Below the pieces are notes generated by a model. It ran no database searches and had not been told where the DNA came from. It worked only from the letters and a program-made list of their open reading frames with translations. A stretch of DNA of 6,935 bases from Pseudomonadota bacterium (GTDB taxonomy: Bacteria; Pseudomonadota; Gammaproteobacteria; Competibacterales; Competibacteraceae): assembly GCA_018262135.1 (NCBI GenBank), contig JAGTSD010000094.1, forward strand, positions 1 to 6,935, in the 5' to 3' direction. Below, in pieces: positions 1 to 6,707 of this stretch (its first letter is position 1; each line of letters opens with the position of its first letter). Made by a program: the position numbers and the translations under genes.

Positions 1-1
1 G

Positions 2-2548
2 ATCCGCGAAGGCCAGGAAATCATGGTGCAGGTGGAAAAGGAGGAGCGCGGCAACAAGGGCGCGGCGCTGACCACCTTCATCAGCCTGGCCGGCCGCTAT
101 CTGGTGCTGATGCCCAACAACCCGCGCGCCGGCGGCGTCTCGCGGCGGATCGAGGGCGAGGACCGCCAGGAAATCCGCGAGGTGATGAGCAGCCTCGATA
201 TTCCCGACGGCATGGGCCTGATCGTGCGCACCGCCGGGGTCGGCCGCTCGCAGGACGAATTGCAGTGGGACATGGATTACCTGCTGCACCTGTGGAAAGC
301 CATCGAAACCGCCTCGACCCAGAAAAAAGCCCCGTTCCTGATCTATCAGGAAAGCAACATCATCATCCGCGCCCTGCGCGATTACTTGCGCGCCGACATC
401 GGCGAAATCCTGGTGGACAGCCCCGCTGTCCATCGGCAGGCGCAGGATTTCATGCAGCAGGTGATGCCGCAGAACCTGAACAAGCTCAAGCTGTATCAGG
501 ACAACATCCCGCTGTTCACCCGCTTCCAGATCGAATCCCAGATCGAGACCGCCTATCAGCGCGAAGTCAGCCTGCCCTCCGGCGGCGGCATCGTGATCGA
601 CTACACCGAGGCGCTGATCTCCATTGACATCAACTCGGCCCGCGCCACCAAGGGCAGCGACATCGAGGAAACCGCGCTCACCACCAATCTGGAAGCCGCC
701 GAGGAAATCGCCCGGCAAATGCGGTTGCGCGACCTGGGCGGGCTGATCGTCATTGATTTCATCGACATGAATCTGGCCCGCAACCAGCGCGAGGTAGAAA
801 CCCGGCTGCGCGAGGCGCTGAAGATGGATCGCGCCCGGGTGCAGGTCGGCCGCATCTCCCGCTTCGGCCTGCTGGAAATGTCGCGGCAGCGGCTGAGTCC
901 GTCGCTGGAGGAAGCCAGTCACGTCATCTGCCCGCGCTGCAATGGTCAGGGCACCATCCGCAATATCGATTCGCTGGCGCTGAGCGTGCTGCGGCTGATC
1001 CAGGAAGAGGCGTTGAAGGATCGGACCGGCCGGGTCGTGGTCCAGTTGCCGGTCAAGGTCGCCACCTTTCTGCTCAACGAAAAACGCGAGGCGATTCGCG
1101 CCATCGAACAGCGGCATCGGGTCGGGGTTCTGCTGATCCCGAACGAATCGCTGGAAACGCCACATTTCAAGCTGAACCGGCTGCGGACGGACGAACTGTC
1201 GGACGATCAACTCCGGTCCTACACCCTGGCCGAGGATTACGAGGAACAGCTCGAGACGAAGGCCAGTCCGACAGCAGTGCGGGGCACGGACGAGGAGCCG
1301 ATGGTCAAGGGCGTCTCGCCGTCCACGCCAGCCCCGATGCCACCAGCCCCGGTTCCCAAGCCCGAGGTCAATCCCAGCTTCTTCGGCTGGCTGTGGAGCA
1401 GTCTGTTCGGACAAGCGCCGCAGCAGGTCCAGGAAGAACGGTCCGCCCGAGCGGGAACACGCCCAGCCAAACCGGATCGGCATCGCCGCGACCGGCCTGG
1501 ACGGCGATCCGAAGCAGAATCCGCTGGGGAAGCGCCAGCCGCTAAACCCGCCGCCATTCCGCCGGTCGTTTCCGAACCGGCCGCCGCTGCGATGACGCCG
1601 CTGGTCGAGGACTTCCGGCCCGAACCTGCGTCCGTACCCAAACCAGCGGCGGTCCCGGTCGAGGATGCCGAGGAAGTCGGGGCCACGACCGAAACCGAAG
1701 AGGAAAGTCCTGGACCGCGCGGGCGGCGCGGGCGGCGGGGCGGGCGGCGACGGCGACGGGGCGAAGCGCCTGCTTCAGCCGATGCCGGCCTGGTGAATCT
1801 GGAGCCCGGCGAGGAGAGCGACGAGAGCATTGAGTCCACCGATCAGGGCTGGGAGCCCACGGAAACCGGGGAACTGGCTGCACCAACGCCGCTGCATCCC
1901 ACTGCGGAAACGTCCGTCGCGGCGGCGCCCGCGCCGCAACGGCGGATTCGCAGCGGTCGTCCGCGCCTGCCCCGCGAGGTGATCGCCGCCACCAGAGCCG
2001 CATCCGAAGCTGCCGCAGTGTTGCCAGCCCAAGAGCTCCTCGCGCCGCCGCCACCACTATCGCTGGAATATCCGGTCGCCGAGGAAGACGCCGCGCTGGC
2101 GAGTCGTCCCCCGGTCACGATGCCGGAACTGGCCCCCGAACCAGCGATTGAAGCGCCGATGGCTGAATCCATGGTTCCAGCACTCGAACCCGTCGCGCCC
2201 GCCGAAGCCAGCGAACCGGTCGTGGAACCGGTAGCCAATGAAACCAGCGAACCGGTCGTGGAACCGGTAGCTGCCGAACAGCCCGAGGCATTGCTCCAGC
2301 CCGATACCGGCAAGGTTGCGGCGGCGCCCACCGTTTCCATGCCAGAGGACGTAGGCGCTGAAACGCCGTCAGTGGAAAAAACCATCGCGGCTTCGGTTGC
2401 CAGCGAGACCGAGGCGGCAGTCACCGCCGAAGCTGCTACCGACGCTTCGCCTCCAGGGGAAGCGGCCGAGCCTGCGGCCAAGGACTTGGAGTCAACCGGG
2501 TCAACGCCATCGCCGGAAACCGCCGCCGAGGACAAGCCAGCAGCTTGA
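2..2548 (+). CDS. rne: Ribonuclease E, 5'-truncated by the window edge
   Basis: Endoribonuclease that starts mRNA decay and processes rRNA and tRNA, and scaffolds the degradosome at the inner membrane. The frame is open from base 2. By comparison with E. coli RNase E, roughly 90-100 N-terminal residues are missing, so the S1 domain is only partly present. Numbering from the Met at 23: end of S1, 5'-sensor with the VRTAGVG motif (about 68-74), RNase H-like segment, and DNase I-like catalytic domain. Catalytic metal-binding Asp202 (SIDINSA) and Asp245 (VIDFIDM) lie 43 apart, as in E. coli (303 and 346). The Zn-link CPRC is at 303-306. After about residue 430 the chain becomes Pro/Ala/Glu-rich and disordered. 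It carries an amphipathic [11 protein letters not shown] (about 453-463), likely the membrane-targeting helix, and an Arg/Gly-rich block (about 564-581) likely to bind RNA. The catalytic half is near certain; scaffold roles are inferred. Stop is TGA at 2546. Confidence 0.97.
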   Translation: MREGQEIMVQVEKEERGNKGAALTTFISLAGRYLVLMPNNPRAGGVSRRIEGEDRQEIREVMSSLDIPDGMGLIVRTAGVGRSQDELQWDMDYLLHLWKAIETASTQKKAPFLIYQESNIIIRALRDYLRADIGEILVDSPAVHRQAQDFMQQVMPQNLNKLKLYQDNIPLFTRFQIESQIETAYQREVSLPSGGGIVIDYTEALISIDINSARATKGSDIEETALTTNLEAAEEIARQMRLRDLGGLIVIDFIDMNLARNQREVETRLREALKMDRARVQVGRISRFGLLEMSRQRLSPSLEEASHVICPRCNGQGTIRNIDSLALSVLRLIQEEALKDRTGRVVVQLPVKVATFLLNEKREAIRAIEQRHRVGVLLIPNESLETPHFKLNRLRTDELSDDQLRSYTLAEDYEEQLETKASPTAVRGTDEEPMVKGVSPSTPAPMPPAPVPKPEVNPSFFGWLWSSLFGQAPQQVQEERSARAGTRPAKPDRHRRDRPGRRSEAESAGEAPAAKPAAIPPVVSEPAAAAMTPLVEDFRPEPASVPKPAAVPVEDAEEVGATTETEEESPGPRGRRGRRGGRRRRRGEAPASADAGLVNLEPGEESDESIESTDQGWEPTETGELAAPTPLHPTAETSVAAAPAPQRRIRSGRPRLPREVIAATRAASEAAAVLPAQELLAPPPPLSLEYPVAEEDAALASRPPVTMPELAPEPAIEAPMAESMVPALEPVAPAEASEPVVEPVANETSEPVVEPVAAEQPEALLQPDTGKVAAAPTVSMPEDVGAETPSVEKTIAASVASETEAAVTAEAATDASPPGEAAEPAAKDLESTGSTPSPETAAEDKPAA
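2208..2271 (+). repeat. Tandem 36-bp repeat inside the rne scaffold region
   Basis: A 28-base stretch at 2208-2235 recurs identically at 2244-2271, giving a period of 36 bases, which is exactly 12 codons. It encodes two copies of SEPVVEPVA in the acidic, proline-rich tail of RNase E. The in-frame period and perfect identity suggest a recent duplication that the disordered tail tolerates. Confidence 0.85.
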
Positions 2549-2556
2549 GGGTTCAG

Positions 2557-2588
2557 AAAAAAGGGGCTGGAATCCCAGCCCCTTTTGC
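2557..2588. terminator. Bidirectional rho-independent terminator between rne and the phosphatase gene
   Basis: A perfect 12-bp stem pairs 2559-2570 (AAAAGGGGCTGG) with 2575-2586 (CCAGCCCCTTTT) around the 4-base loop AATC. The T run at 2583-2586 follows the GC core on the + strand, and the A run at 2557-2562 gives a U tract on the - strand. It begins 10 bases after the rne stop and ends 19 bases before the phosphatase stop, so it can end both convergent transcripts. Confidence 0.9.
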
Positions 2589-2604
2589 CCTGCCGGTTTC
2601 CCGT

Positions 2605-3084
2605 TCAAATCCGGTAACGTTCCCGAATATCTATCAGCAGGCCCTGCGCGGCTTCCTCGACCAGATCCATGACCCGCTCAAAACCGCCCGAACCGCCGTA
2701 GTACGGATCGGGCACTTCCTGCTCGGGCAAATCCGGGGCGAAATCCAGGAACAATTGAATGTGGCGCCGTAATTCCGGGGTCTGGCACAAGACCCGCAGA
2801 TGCTCGAAATTGTCCCGGTCCATGGCCAGCACGTAATCGAATTCAACCAAATCGGTTTCCGTGACCTGCCGGGCCCGCAGGTTCCGCAAATCCACCCCCC
2901 GGCGCAGGGCCGTCGCCTGGCTGCGCATATCGGGCGGCGCGCCGATGTGGTAAGAATGGGTGCCGGCCGAATCCACGTAGACCTTTTCGGCCAGACCGAC
3001 GCCTTCCAGCATCCGCCGGAATACGCCTTCGGCCATGGGGGAACGACAGATATTACCCATGCAAACAAAAAGAACCTTCACCAT
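2605..3084 (-). CDS. Low-molecular-weight protein tyrosine phosphatase
   Basis: Cytoplasmic phosphatase that removes phosphate from protein tyrosines through a cysteinyl-phosphate intermediate. In bacteria such enzymes often act on tyrosine kinases that control polysaccharide export. The 159-residue chain is the family's usual size. The P-loop CX5RS is intact near the N-terminus: Cys8 is the nucleophile, Arg14 binds phosphate and Ser15 follows. The general acid is Asp126 in the DPYYG motif. The ATG at 3084 was chosen because it puts the P-loop at the family's standard distance from the start. The frame is open upstream to an ATG at 3165, but that would add 27 residues unlike the family and collide with the upstream region of the divergent gene. 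Ribosome-binding sequence is weak (AAGGCG repeats). It is convergent with rne and divergent from the 91-residue gene, so it needs its own promoter within 3085-3180. The family is certain; the physiological substrate is unknown. Confidence 0.95.
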   Translation of the reverse strand: MVKVLFVCMGNICRSPMAEGVFRRMLEGVGLAEKVYVDSAGTHSYHIGAPPDMRSQATALRRGVDLRNLRARQVTETDLVEFDYVLAMDRDNFEHLRVLCQTPELRRHIQLFLDFAPDLPEQEVPDPYYGGSGGFERVMDLVEEAAQGLLIDIRERYRI

Positions 3085-3180
3085 CGCCTTCGCCTTTGCT
3101 TCATCCCGCTGGCGCGATGTTGCGAACACCGCGCGCACCGCTTGCAAAATTCTGGAACCGATCACTCTGGACGACCGTTC

Positions 3181-3456
3181 ATGCTATATCTCAATCCCGA
3201 CAAGCTGAAAACCCTGCTGGGCCGTTCCCTGAACTATCAGGGTCTGTCCTGCCGGGTCATCGAAATCCTGATCGAGGAGGAACCACCTGCCCTGGTACTG
3301 CGCGCCTGCGACAACAGCAAGGTTATTCAGCCCAACCAGTACGGCGACGCCGTTGGCTGGGCGCCACAGACCTTCACCGTCGCCGTGCTGGATGTCCGCC
3401 GCGACCGCTTCAATCCCGACCTACCGGAACTGGCCGGGTTCGATCTGCTGGCCTGA
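3181..3456 (+). CDS. Conserved-looking hypothetical protein, 91 residues
   Basis: I do not recognise a named family. The protein starts MLYLNPDKLKTLLGR and has no signal peptide or membrane segment. It reads as a short N-terminal helix followed by alternating hydrophobic strands (SCRVIEILI, ALVLRAC, TFTVAVLDV), which would suit a small beta-barrel or SH3-like fold; that is inference. Two Cys residues (in SCRV and RACDN) are not arranged as a metal site. It is probably real: codon use resembles its neighbours, the ATG lies 96 bases from the divergent phosphatase start, and the conventional protein-like composition contrasts with the Arg/Pro-rich shadow frames here. The 3' end overlaps the 3' end of kdsB by 36 bases, tail to tail, with no terminator between. 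The ribosome-binding site is weak (GGACGA about 7 bases upstream). Confidence 0.72.
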   Translation: MLYLNPDKLKTLLGRSLNYQGLSCRVIEILIEEEPPALVLRACDNSKVIQPNQYGDAVGWAPQTFTVAVLDVRRDRFNPDLPELAGFDLLA

Positions 3457-4239
3457 GCGTTCCCATTCCGCTGCCGCCCGCGCCAGATCGGCCTCGGTGT
3501 CCACCCCGGGCGGCGGCGCTTCCGCCGCTTCGGCGACGTGAATGCGGATGCCGTGCCACAGCGCGCGCAACTGTTCCAGCGACTCGACCTGCTCGGCCGG
3601 CGCCGGCGTCAAGTGTGGGTAGCGACGCAATACCGCCACCCGATAGGCGTACAGGCCGATATGGCGGAACCAGGCGGTATCGGTCGGCGGTTCGGCCAGC
3701 ACCGCCCCGCCGCCGCTCTGAAACGCTTCCCGATGCCAGGGAATCGGTGCACGGCTGAAATACAACGCATAATCCTGGGCGTCGCGTACCACTTTGACCG
3801 CGTTCGGATCGAAGATTTCAGCCGGCGCGTGAATGCGGGTACAGGCCGTGGCGATGCCGGCGTCGGGATGCATCGCCAAACCTAGCGCCACCTGCCGGAT
3901 CAAGGCTGGCGGCATGCCCGGCTCGTCGCCCTGTACATTGACCACGATGGCGTCATCCGGCCAGCCGAACCGGGTCGCTACTTCGGCCAGCCGGTCGGTG
4001 CCGGATGGATGCTCGGGCGAAGTCATGCACACCGTCGCGCCGAATCCTTCGGCGACCTCGCGAATGCGCGCGTCGTCGGTAGCGATGACCACCTCCAGCG
4101 CGCCGCTGACCAGCGCCCGCCGGTAAACGTGCTCGATCAGTGGCCGGCCAGCCAGCAGCCGCAGCAGCTTGCCAGGCAACCGGGTCGAGGCGTAACGGGC
4201 CGGAATCGCCACCCGAAACCGGAGTTTGGCCTCACTCAC
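3421..4239 (-). CDS. kdsB: 3-deoxy-manno-octulosonate cytidylyltransferase (CMP-KDO synthetase)
   Basis: Activates KDO with CTP to give CMP-KDO and pyrophosphate, the donor for the inner core of lipopolysaccharide; acts in the cytoplasm. The N-terminal nucleotide-binding motif [13 protein letters not shown] (about 12-24 from the chosen start) is fully conserved. NVQGDEP (about 101-107) and GVDTEADL (about 245-252) carry the Mg-binding acidic residues known in the family. FDPNAVKVV and [11 protein letters not shown] are further hallmarks. I prefer the GTG at 4239: it overlaps the upstream gene's stop (GTGAGTGA), has GAGG about 9 bases upstream and gives 272 residues. The ATG at 4257 is the alternative; it adds six residues, overlaps the upstream gene by 26 bases and has no Shine-Dalgarno. 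E. coli KdsB is 248 residues; the extra length here is partly a short N-terminal addition and a C-terminal tail. Last gene of the exbB operon, functionally linked to lpxK. Confidence 0.96.
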   Translation of the reverse strand: MSEAKLRFRVAIPARYASTRLPGKLLRLLAGRPLIEHVYRRALVSGALEVVIATDDARIREVAEGFGATVCMTSPEHPSGTDRLAEVATRFGWPDDAIVVNVQGDEPGMPPALIRQVALGLAMHPDAGIATACTRIHAPAEIFDPNAVKVVRDAQDYALYFSRAPIPWHREAFQSGGGAVLAEPPTDTAWFRHIGLYAYRVAVLRRYPHLTPAPAEQVESLEQLRALWHGIRIHVAEAAEAPPPGVDTEADLARAAAEWERSGQQIEPGQFR

Positions 4240-4420
4240 TCGAACCGACCTCGTCATCCGTCAAGGGGCGTGCCTCGGCTTCCAGCATCACCGGAATGCC
4301 GTCGCGGATCGGATAGGCCAGCCGGCTCTCCTTGCAGATCAGTTCCTGCCGGGCCTTGTCGTAGATCAGCGGGGCCTTGCTGACCGGGCACACCAGGATG
4401 TCCAGCAATTTCTTGTCCAT
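4232..4420 (-). CDS. ycaR: Trm112/YcaR-family (UPF0434) small protein
   Basis: Small 62-residue protein that in many gammaproteobacteria lies between lpxK and kdsB. Its role there is not established; eukaryotic and archaeal Trm112 relatives are activating partners of methyltransferases. The sequence begins [18 protein letters not shown] and keeps [20 protein letters not shown], the family signature. Of the Cys positions usual in zinc-binding relatives, Cys11 and Cys29 are present, but the residue three after Cys11 is Ser, so a complete zinc site is unlikely. The ATG at 4420 has a strong Shine-Dalgarno (AGGAGAAGG, about 4 bases upstream). A TTG at 4438 in the same frame is rejected because it lies upstream of that site and adds atypical residues. 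The gene lies wholly within the extended lpxK frame and overlaps the start of kdsB. Family certain, function unknown. Confidence 0.93.
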   Translation of the reverse strand: MDKKLLDILVCPVSKAPLIYDKARQELICKESRLAYPIRDGIPVMLEAEARPLTDDEVGSSE

Positions 4421-5489
4421 CGTCCTTCTCCTCGTCAACGATAGGCGGCGCGGGCGGGGTTTGTCTGGCCCGCCGACTTGCGCCCGAATGTTTGCGCCGG
4501 ATGCCTTTGGCCATGGCCACGGACGCCAGCCGTTTGAGCAGGTCTTCCTCGAAAGCCGGCTCCAGCCGCGCGCTGACCGGCACGTACCAGCAACCTTCCG
4601 GCGCGAAGGTCTGGCATTTTACTGCATCCTTTTCAGTCATCAGCACCGGCAGATCCTGGGGGAAATGCAGGTCCTCGGGGCGAAAGGCGTGATGGTCGGC
4701 AAAGGGGTGCTCCAGGATGCGCAGCCGGGCGTGGCGCAGTTGGTCGAAAAACCGCCCGGGATCGCCGATGCCGGCCACTGCATGCACCGTGCCCTGGCTG
4801 AATCCGGCCAGTGAGACGCTGATGCCGGGATCGGCCAGATTGACAGCCCGGTCGCCGCGCAGGGACATGAGATATTCGCCGCCGCGCGCCGCGCCGTTGC
4901 CGACCACGAAATCCACCTCGCGCAAGCGGGAGGGCGGTTCCCGCAGCGGGCCGGCAGGCAGGCAGGCGCTGTTGCCCAGCCGGCGGAACCCGTCCACCAC
5001 GGCGATTTCGAGATCGCGTTGCAGGCGGTAATGTTGCAAGCCATCGTCGCTCAGGATCACGTTGCACCCATGAGTGTCGAGCAGGGTCCGCGCTGCCGCC
5101 ACCCGGTCCGGTCCCACCATGATCGGACAGCGGCAGCGTCGCGCCAGCAGCACGGGTTCGTCGCCGACCAGGCGCGGGTTGCTGTCGGCTCTGACCTGTT
5201 GCGGCCACTGCGCCGACTGACCGCCATACCCGCGACTGATCACGCCCGGTTGATACCCGGCATCCCGCAGCAGTTCCACCAGCCGCGCCACCAGCGGCGT
5301 CTTGCCGGTGCCGCCGACGCTGATGTTGCCGACCACGATCAGCGGCACGGGGATGGCTTCGCTGGGCAGCAGGCCATTCTGGTACAACAGCCGCCGCACG
5401 CGCACCGCCAGCCCGAACAACAGGCTCAGCGGCCACAGCAGCACTGCGACCCCGTTCAGCGAATAACCGTAACGATCCAGAAAAGTCAT
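4254..5489 (-). CDS. lpxK: Tetraacyldisaccharide 4'-kinase (lipid A kinase), with an abnormal C-terminal extension
   Basis: Transfers phosphate from ATP to the 4' position of disaccharide-1-phosphate to make lipid IVA, the sixth step of the Raetz pathway, at the cytoplasmic face of the inner membrane. An N-terminal hydrophobic helix (about 12-29) anchors it. The P-loop [12 protein letters not shown] is at 54-65, SRGYGG at 85-90, the DDGLQH motif at 148-153, PAGPLRE at 178-184 and MTEKDAVKC at 284-292. The start ATG overlaps the exbD stop as ATGA. The frame gives 411 residues, whereas E. coli LpxK has 328. Homology fades around residue 325 (LLKRLASVA); the tail is Arg/Pro/Gly-rich, and from about 357 onward it is simply the ycaR-like gene read out of frame. 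A different frame has a TGA at 4437-4435, just before the ycaR Shine-Dalgarno, where a normal lpxK would be expected to stop. Thus either an unusual overlap or a one-base indel in the sequence or gene. The kinase identity is certain; the true 3' end is not. Confidence 0.93.
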   Translation of the reverse strand: MTFLDRYGYSLNGVAVLLWPLSLLFGLAVRVRRLLYQNGLLPSEAIPVPLIVVGNISVGGTGKTPLVARLVELLRDAGYQPGVISRGYGGQSAQWPQQVRADSNPRLVGDEPVLLARRCRCPIMVGPDRVAAARTLLDTHGCNVILSDDGLQHYRLQRDLEIAVVDGFRRLGNSACLPAGPLREPPSRLREVDFVVGNGAARGGEYLMSLRGDRAVNLADPGISVSLAGFSQGTVHAVAGIGDPGRFFDQLRHARLRILEHPFADHHAFRPEDLHFPQDLPVLMTEKDAVKCQTFAPEGCWYVPVSARLEPAFEEDLLKRLASVAMAKGIRRKHSGASRRARQTPPAPPIVDEEKDDGQEIAGHPGVPGQQGPADLRQGPAGTDLQGEPAGLSDPRRHSGDAGSRGTPLDG

Positions 5490-5950
5490 GGCTCAGGGTC
5501 CGGTGAGGGTGAGGCGTCGGGGCCAGGTGGAGGCGCGGGGACTGGCGCGTTCACGGTGGCGATGGCCAGTTGCTTGAGGCCGAGCTGACCGGCGACATCA
5601 AGCACCGTGACCACCGCCTGATGGGGCGTTTGGCCATCGGCGCGAACGATCAGCGGCAATTCCCGGCCCTGGGCGGCGGCCTGCAACGGAGCTTTAAGAG
5701 CGGCGGCGTCCCGGCCAGCCAGCCATTGCCCGTTGACGGCATAGCGACCGCTGGCGTCAATGTCCACTTCCAGTTGCGCCAGGTTGCTCGGCAGCGGCTG
5801 GCCCGAGGACTCGGGCAGCCGAATTTCCAGTTTCGACTCGTTCCGCAGGCTGGTGGCGATCATGAAGAAGATCAGCAGCACCAGCACCACGTCAATCATC
5901 GGTACCAGATTGAGTTCCGGTTCCTCGCGGCGGTGGGGGCGGAGGTTCAT
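5486..5950 (-). CDS. exbD: ExbD/TolR-type biopolymer transport protein
   Basis: Peptidoglycan-side partner of the ExbB proton channel; the pair uses the proton-motive force to drive TonB- or Tol-type work across the periplasm. A short cytoplasmic N-terminus (MNLRPHRREEPELNLVP) leads to one membrane helix, about 18-33. Within it Asp20 (VPMIDVVLVLLIFF) matches the essential protonatable Asp of the family (Asp25 in E. coli ExbD). The periplasmic domain follows with a conserved VRADGQTPHQAVVTVLD segment (about 102-118). The last ~20 residues form a Pro-rich tail (PVPAPPPGP onward) beyond the folded domain. At 154 residues it is close to the family norm. Its ATG overlaps the exbB stop and its stop overlaps the lpxK ATG, both as ATGA, implying translational coupling. 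No tonB is in view, so the partner is unknown. ExbD fits better than TolR because no tol/pal genes are adjacent. Confidence 0.94.
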   Translation of the reverse strand: MNLRPHRREEPELNLVPMIDVVLVLLIFFMIATSLRNESKLEIRLPESSGQPLPSNLAQLEVDIDASGRYAVNGQWLAGRDAAALKAPLQAAAQGRELPLIVRADGQTPHQAVVTVLDVAGQLGLKQLAIATVNAPVPAPPPGPDASPSPDPEP

Positions 5951-6597
5951 GAAGAGGGTTCCTTTCCGCCGGTTTCGGCGTCCAGCAGATCCACCAGTTG
6001 CAGGGTCTCCTGTTCCATGCGCACCACCAGTTCATCCACCCGCGCATTGAAATAACGATAGAACAGCAGGCTGGGAATAGCGACGGTGAGGCCGGCGGCC
6101 GTGGTCACCAGCGCCTCGGCGATGCCGACCGACAGCAGGCTGAAGTTGCTGTTGCCCTGGGTCGAAACGATCTGAAAGATCTTGATCATGCCCGCCACCG
6201 TGCCGAGCAGGCCCAGCAGCGGACTGATGGCGGCGATGGTGCCCAGGGCGTTGAGGAAGCGTTCCAGTTCGTGCGCCACGTGGCGGCCAGTATCCTCGAC
6301 GCGCTCCCGTAGAATCTCCCGGTTGCGGCCACGGGTGGCCAGTCCAGCCGCAACGATCCGGCCCAGCGGCGAATGCAGCGGCAACGCTTCCACCTCCCGC
6401 GCATCAACCGCGCCGCGTTCCAGCCAGCGATCCAAGGTCGCCAGCAGTTGGGTGGGTAATACCCGCGCCCGCCGCAGCGCCAACAGTCGCTCGATGATGA
6501 TGGTCGCCGCCGCCAGCGAGCAGGCCAGAATCGGCGCCATCAGCCAGCCGCCGGCCTTGATCAGTTCAAGCACGCTGTCGTCTCCGCCATAATTCAT
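5947..6597 (-). CDS. exbB: ExbB/TolQ/MotA-family proton channel protein
   Basis: Forms the pentameric inner-membrane channel that couples proton flow to movement of ExbD and a TonB-like partner. The 216 residues show three membrane helices at about 16-38, 118-142 and 156-180. A large cytoplasmic loop between the first and second includes a predicted helical stretch (ILRERVEDTGRHVAHELERF). The family signature around the second and third helices is present: ISPLLGLLGTVAGMIKIFQ and GIAEALVTTAAGLTVAIPSLLFYRYF, with the conserved Thr residues lining the proton path. The ATG at 6597 was chosen because ELIKAGGWLMAPIL then starts at about residue 11, as in relatives. No strong Shine-Dalgarno is seen, only GGGGTGG directly upstream. 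First gene of the operon, with exbD starting in its stop codon. Relatives next to lpxK are common in gammaproteobacteria, which suggests a conserved link with envelope biogenesis. Confidence 0.94.
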   Translation of the reverse strand: MNYGGDDSVLELIKAGGWLMAPILACSLAAATIIIERLLALRRARVLPTQLLATLDRWLERGAVDAREVEALPLHSPLGRIVAAGLATRGRNREILRERVEDTGRHVAHELERFLNALGTIAAISPLLGLLGTVAGMIKIFQIVSTQGNSNFSLLSVGIAEALVTTAAGLTVAIPSLLFYRYFNARVDELVVRMEQETLQLVDLLDAETGGKEPSS

Positions 6598-6707
6598 GCC
6601 ACCCCGATATATTGGAACCTCGAAAGGTGTCCAATGATACTGGATTCACACGCCAAGGACTGCGGCATTGTTCGCCGTGACAGTATGGGGAGTGGACAGG
6701 GGGATGA
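6598..6707. other. Intergenic junction between the exbB operon and the structured RNA region
   Basis: No gene is supported here. The part near exbB (6600-6640) is AT-richer and would hold the operon promoter. From about 6677 there are two tetranucleotides of the kind used as IS200/IS605-like or HEARO insertion sites: GTGA at 6677-6680 and ATGA at 6704-6707, the latter directly next to the first stem of the structured region. If the downstream RNA is an omega-RNA, its guide would be read from roughly the 16-20 bases before 6704-6708. A leftward frame at 6566-6778 is Ser/Arg/Gly/His-rich, matches nothing I recognise and overlaps exbB, so it is not called. Confidence 0.5.
6606..6639 (-). promoter_or_regulatory. 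Possible sigma-70 promoter for the exbB operon
   Basis: Reading leftward, TGGACA (6633-6628, five of six matches to the -35 consensus) is followed after 16 bases by TATATC (6611-6606, four of six matches to the -10). This would start transcription within a few bases of the exbB ATG and make a nearly leaderless mRNA. An alternative -10, TATCAT (6639-6634), has five of six matches but no good -35 in front of it. Both are weak calls made by eye. Confidence 0.25.

Noticed and set aside
1237..2535. Long antisense frames over the rne tail (200 and 230 residues, leftward)
   Set aside because: They are low-complexity Ser/Ala/Gly/Arg shadows of the GC-rich coding strand, with no family signature.
3118..3150. 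Imperfect palindrome (TTGCGAACACCG / TTGCAAGCGGTG) in the divergent intergenic region as an operator
   Set aside because: Too many mismatches between the arms and a GC-repeat centre; no convincing operator or sigma-70 promoter could be assigned.
3096..3758. 220-residue rightward ORF over the small gene and kdsB
   Set aside because: Extremely Arg/Pro-rich; a shadow of two real genes on different strands.
4435..4617. Separate 60-residue leftward ORF ending just before the ycaR-like gene
   Set aside because: Its start lies inside the well-conserved LpxK region in another frame and the product is Arg/Gly/Ala-rich. It is useful only as evidence of where a frame-corrected lpxK might stop.
4633..5436. 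267-residue leftward ORF within lpxK
   Set aside because: Arg/Gly/Ala/Pro-rich out-of-frame shadow; the LpxK motifs are all in the other frame.
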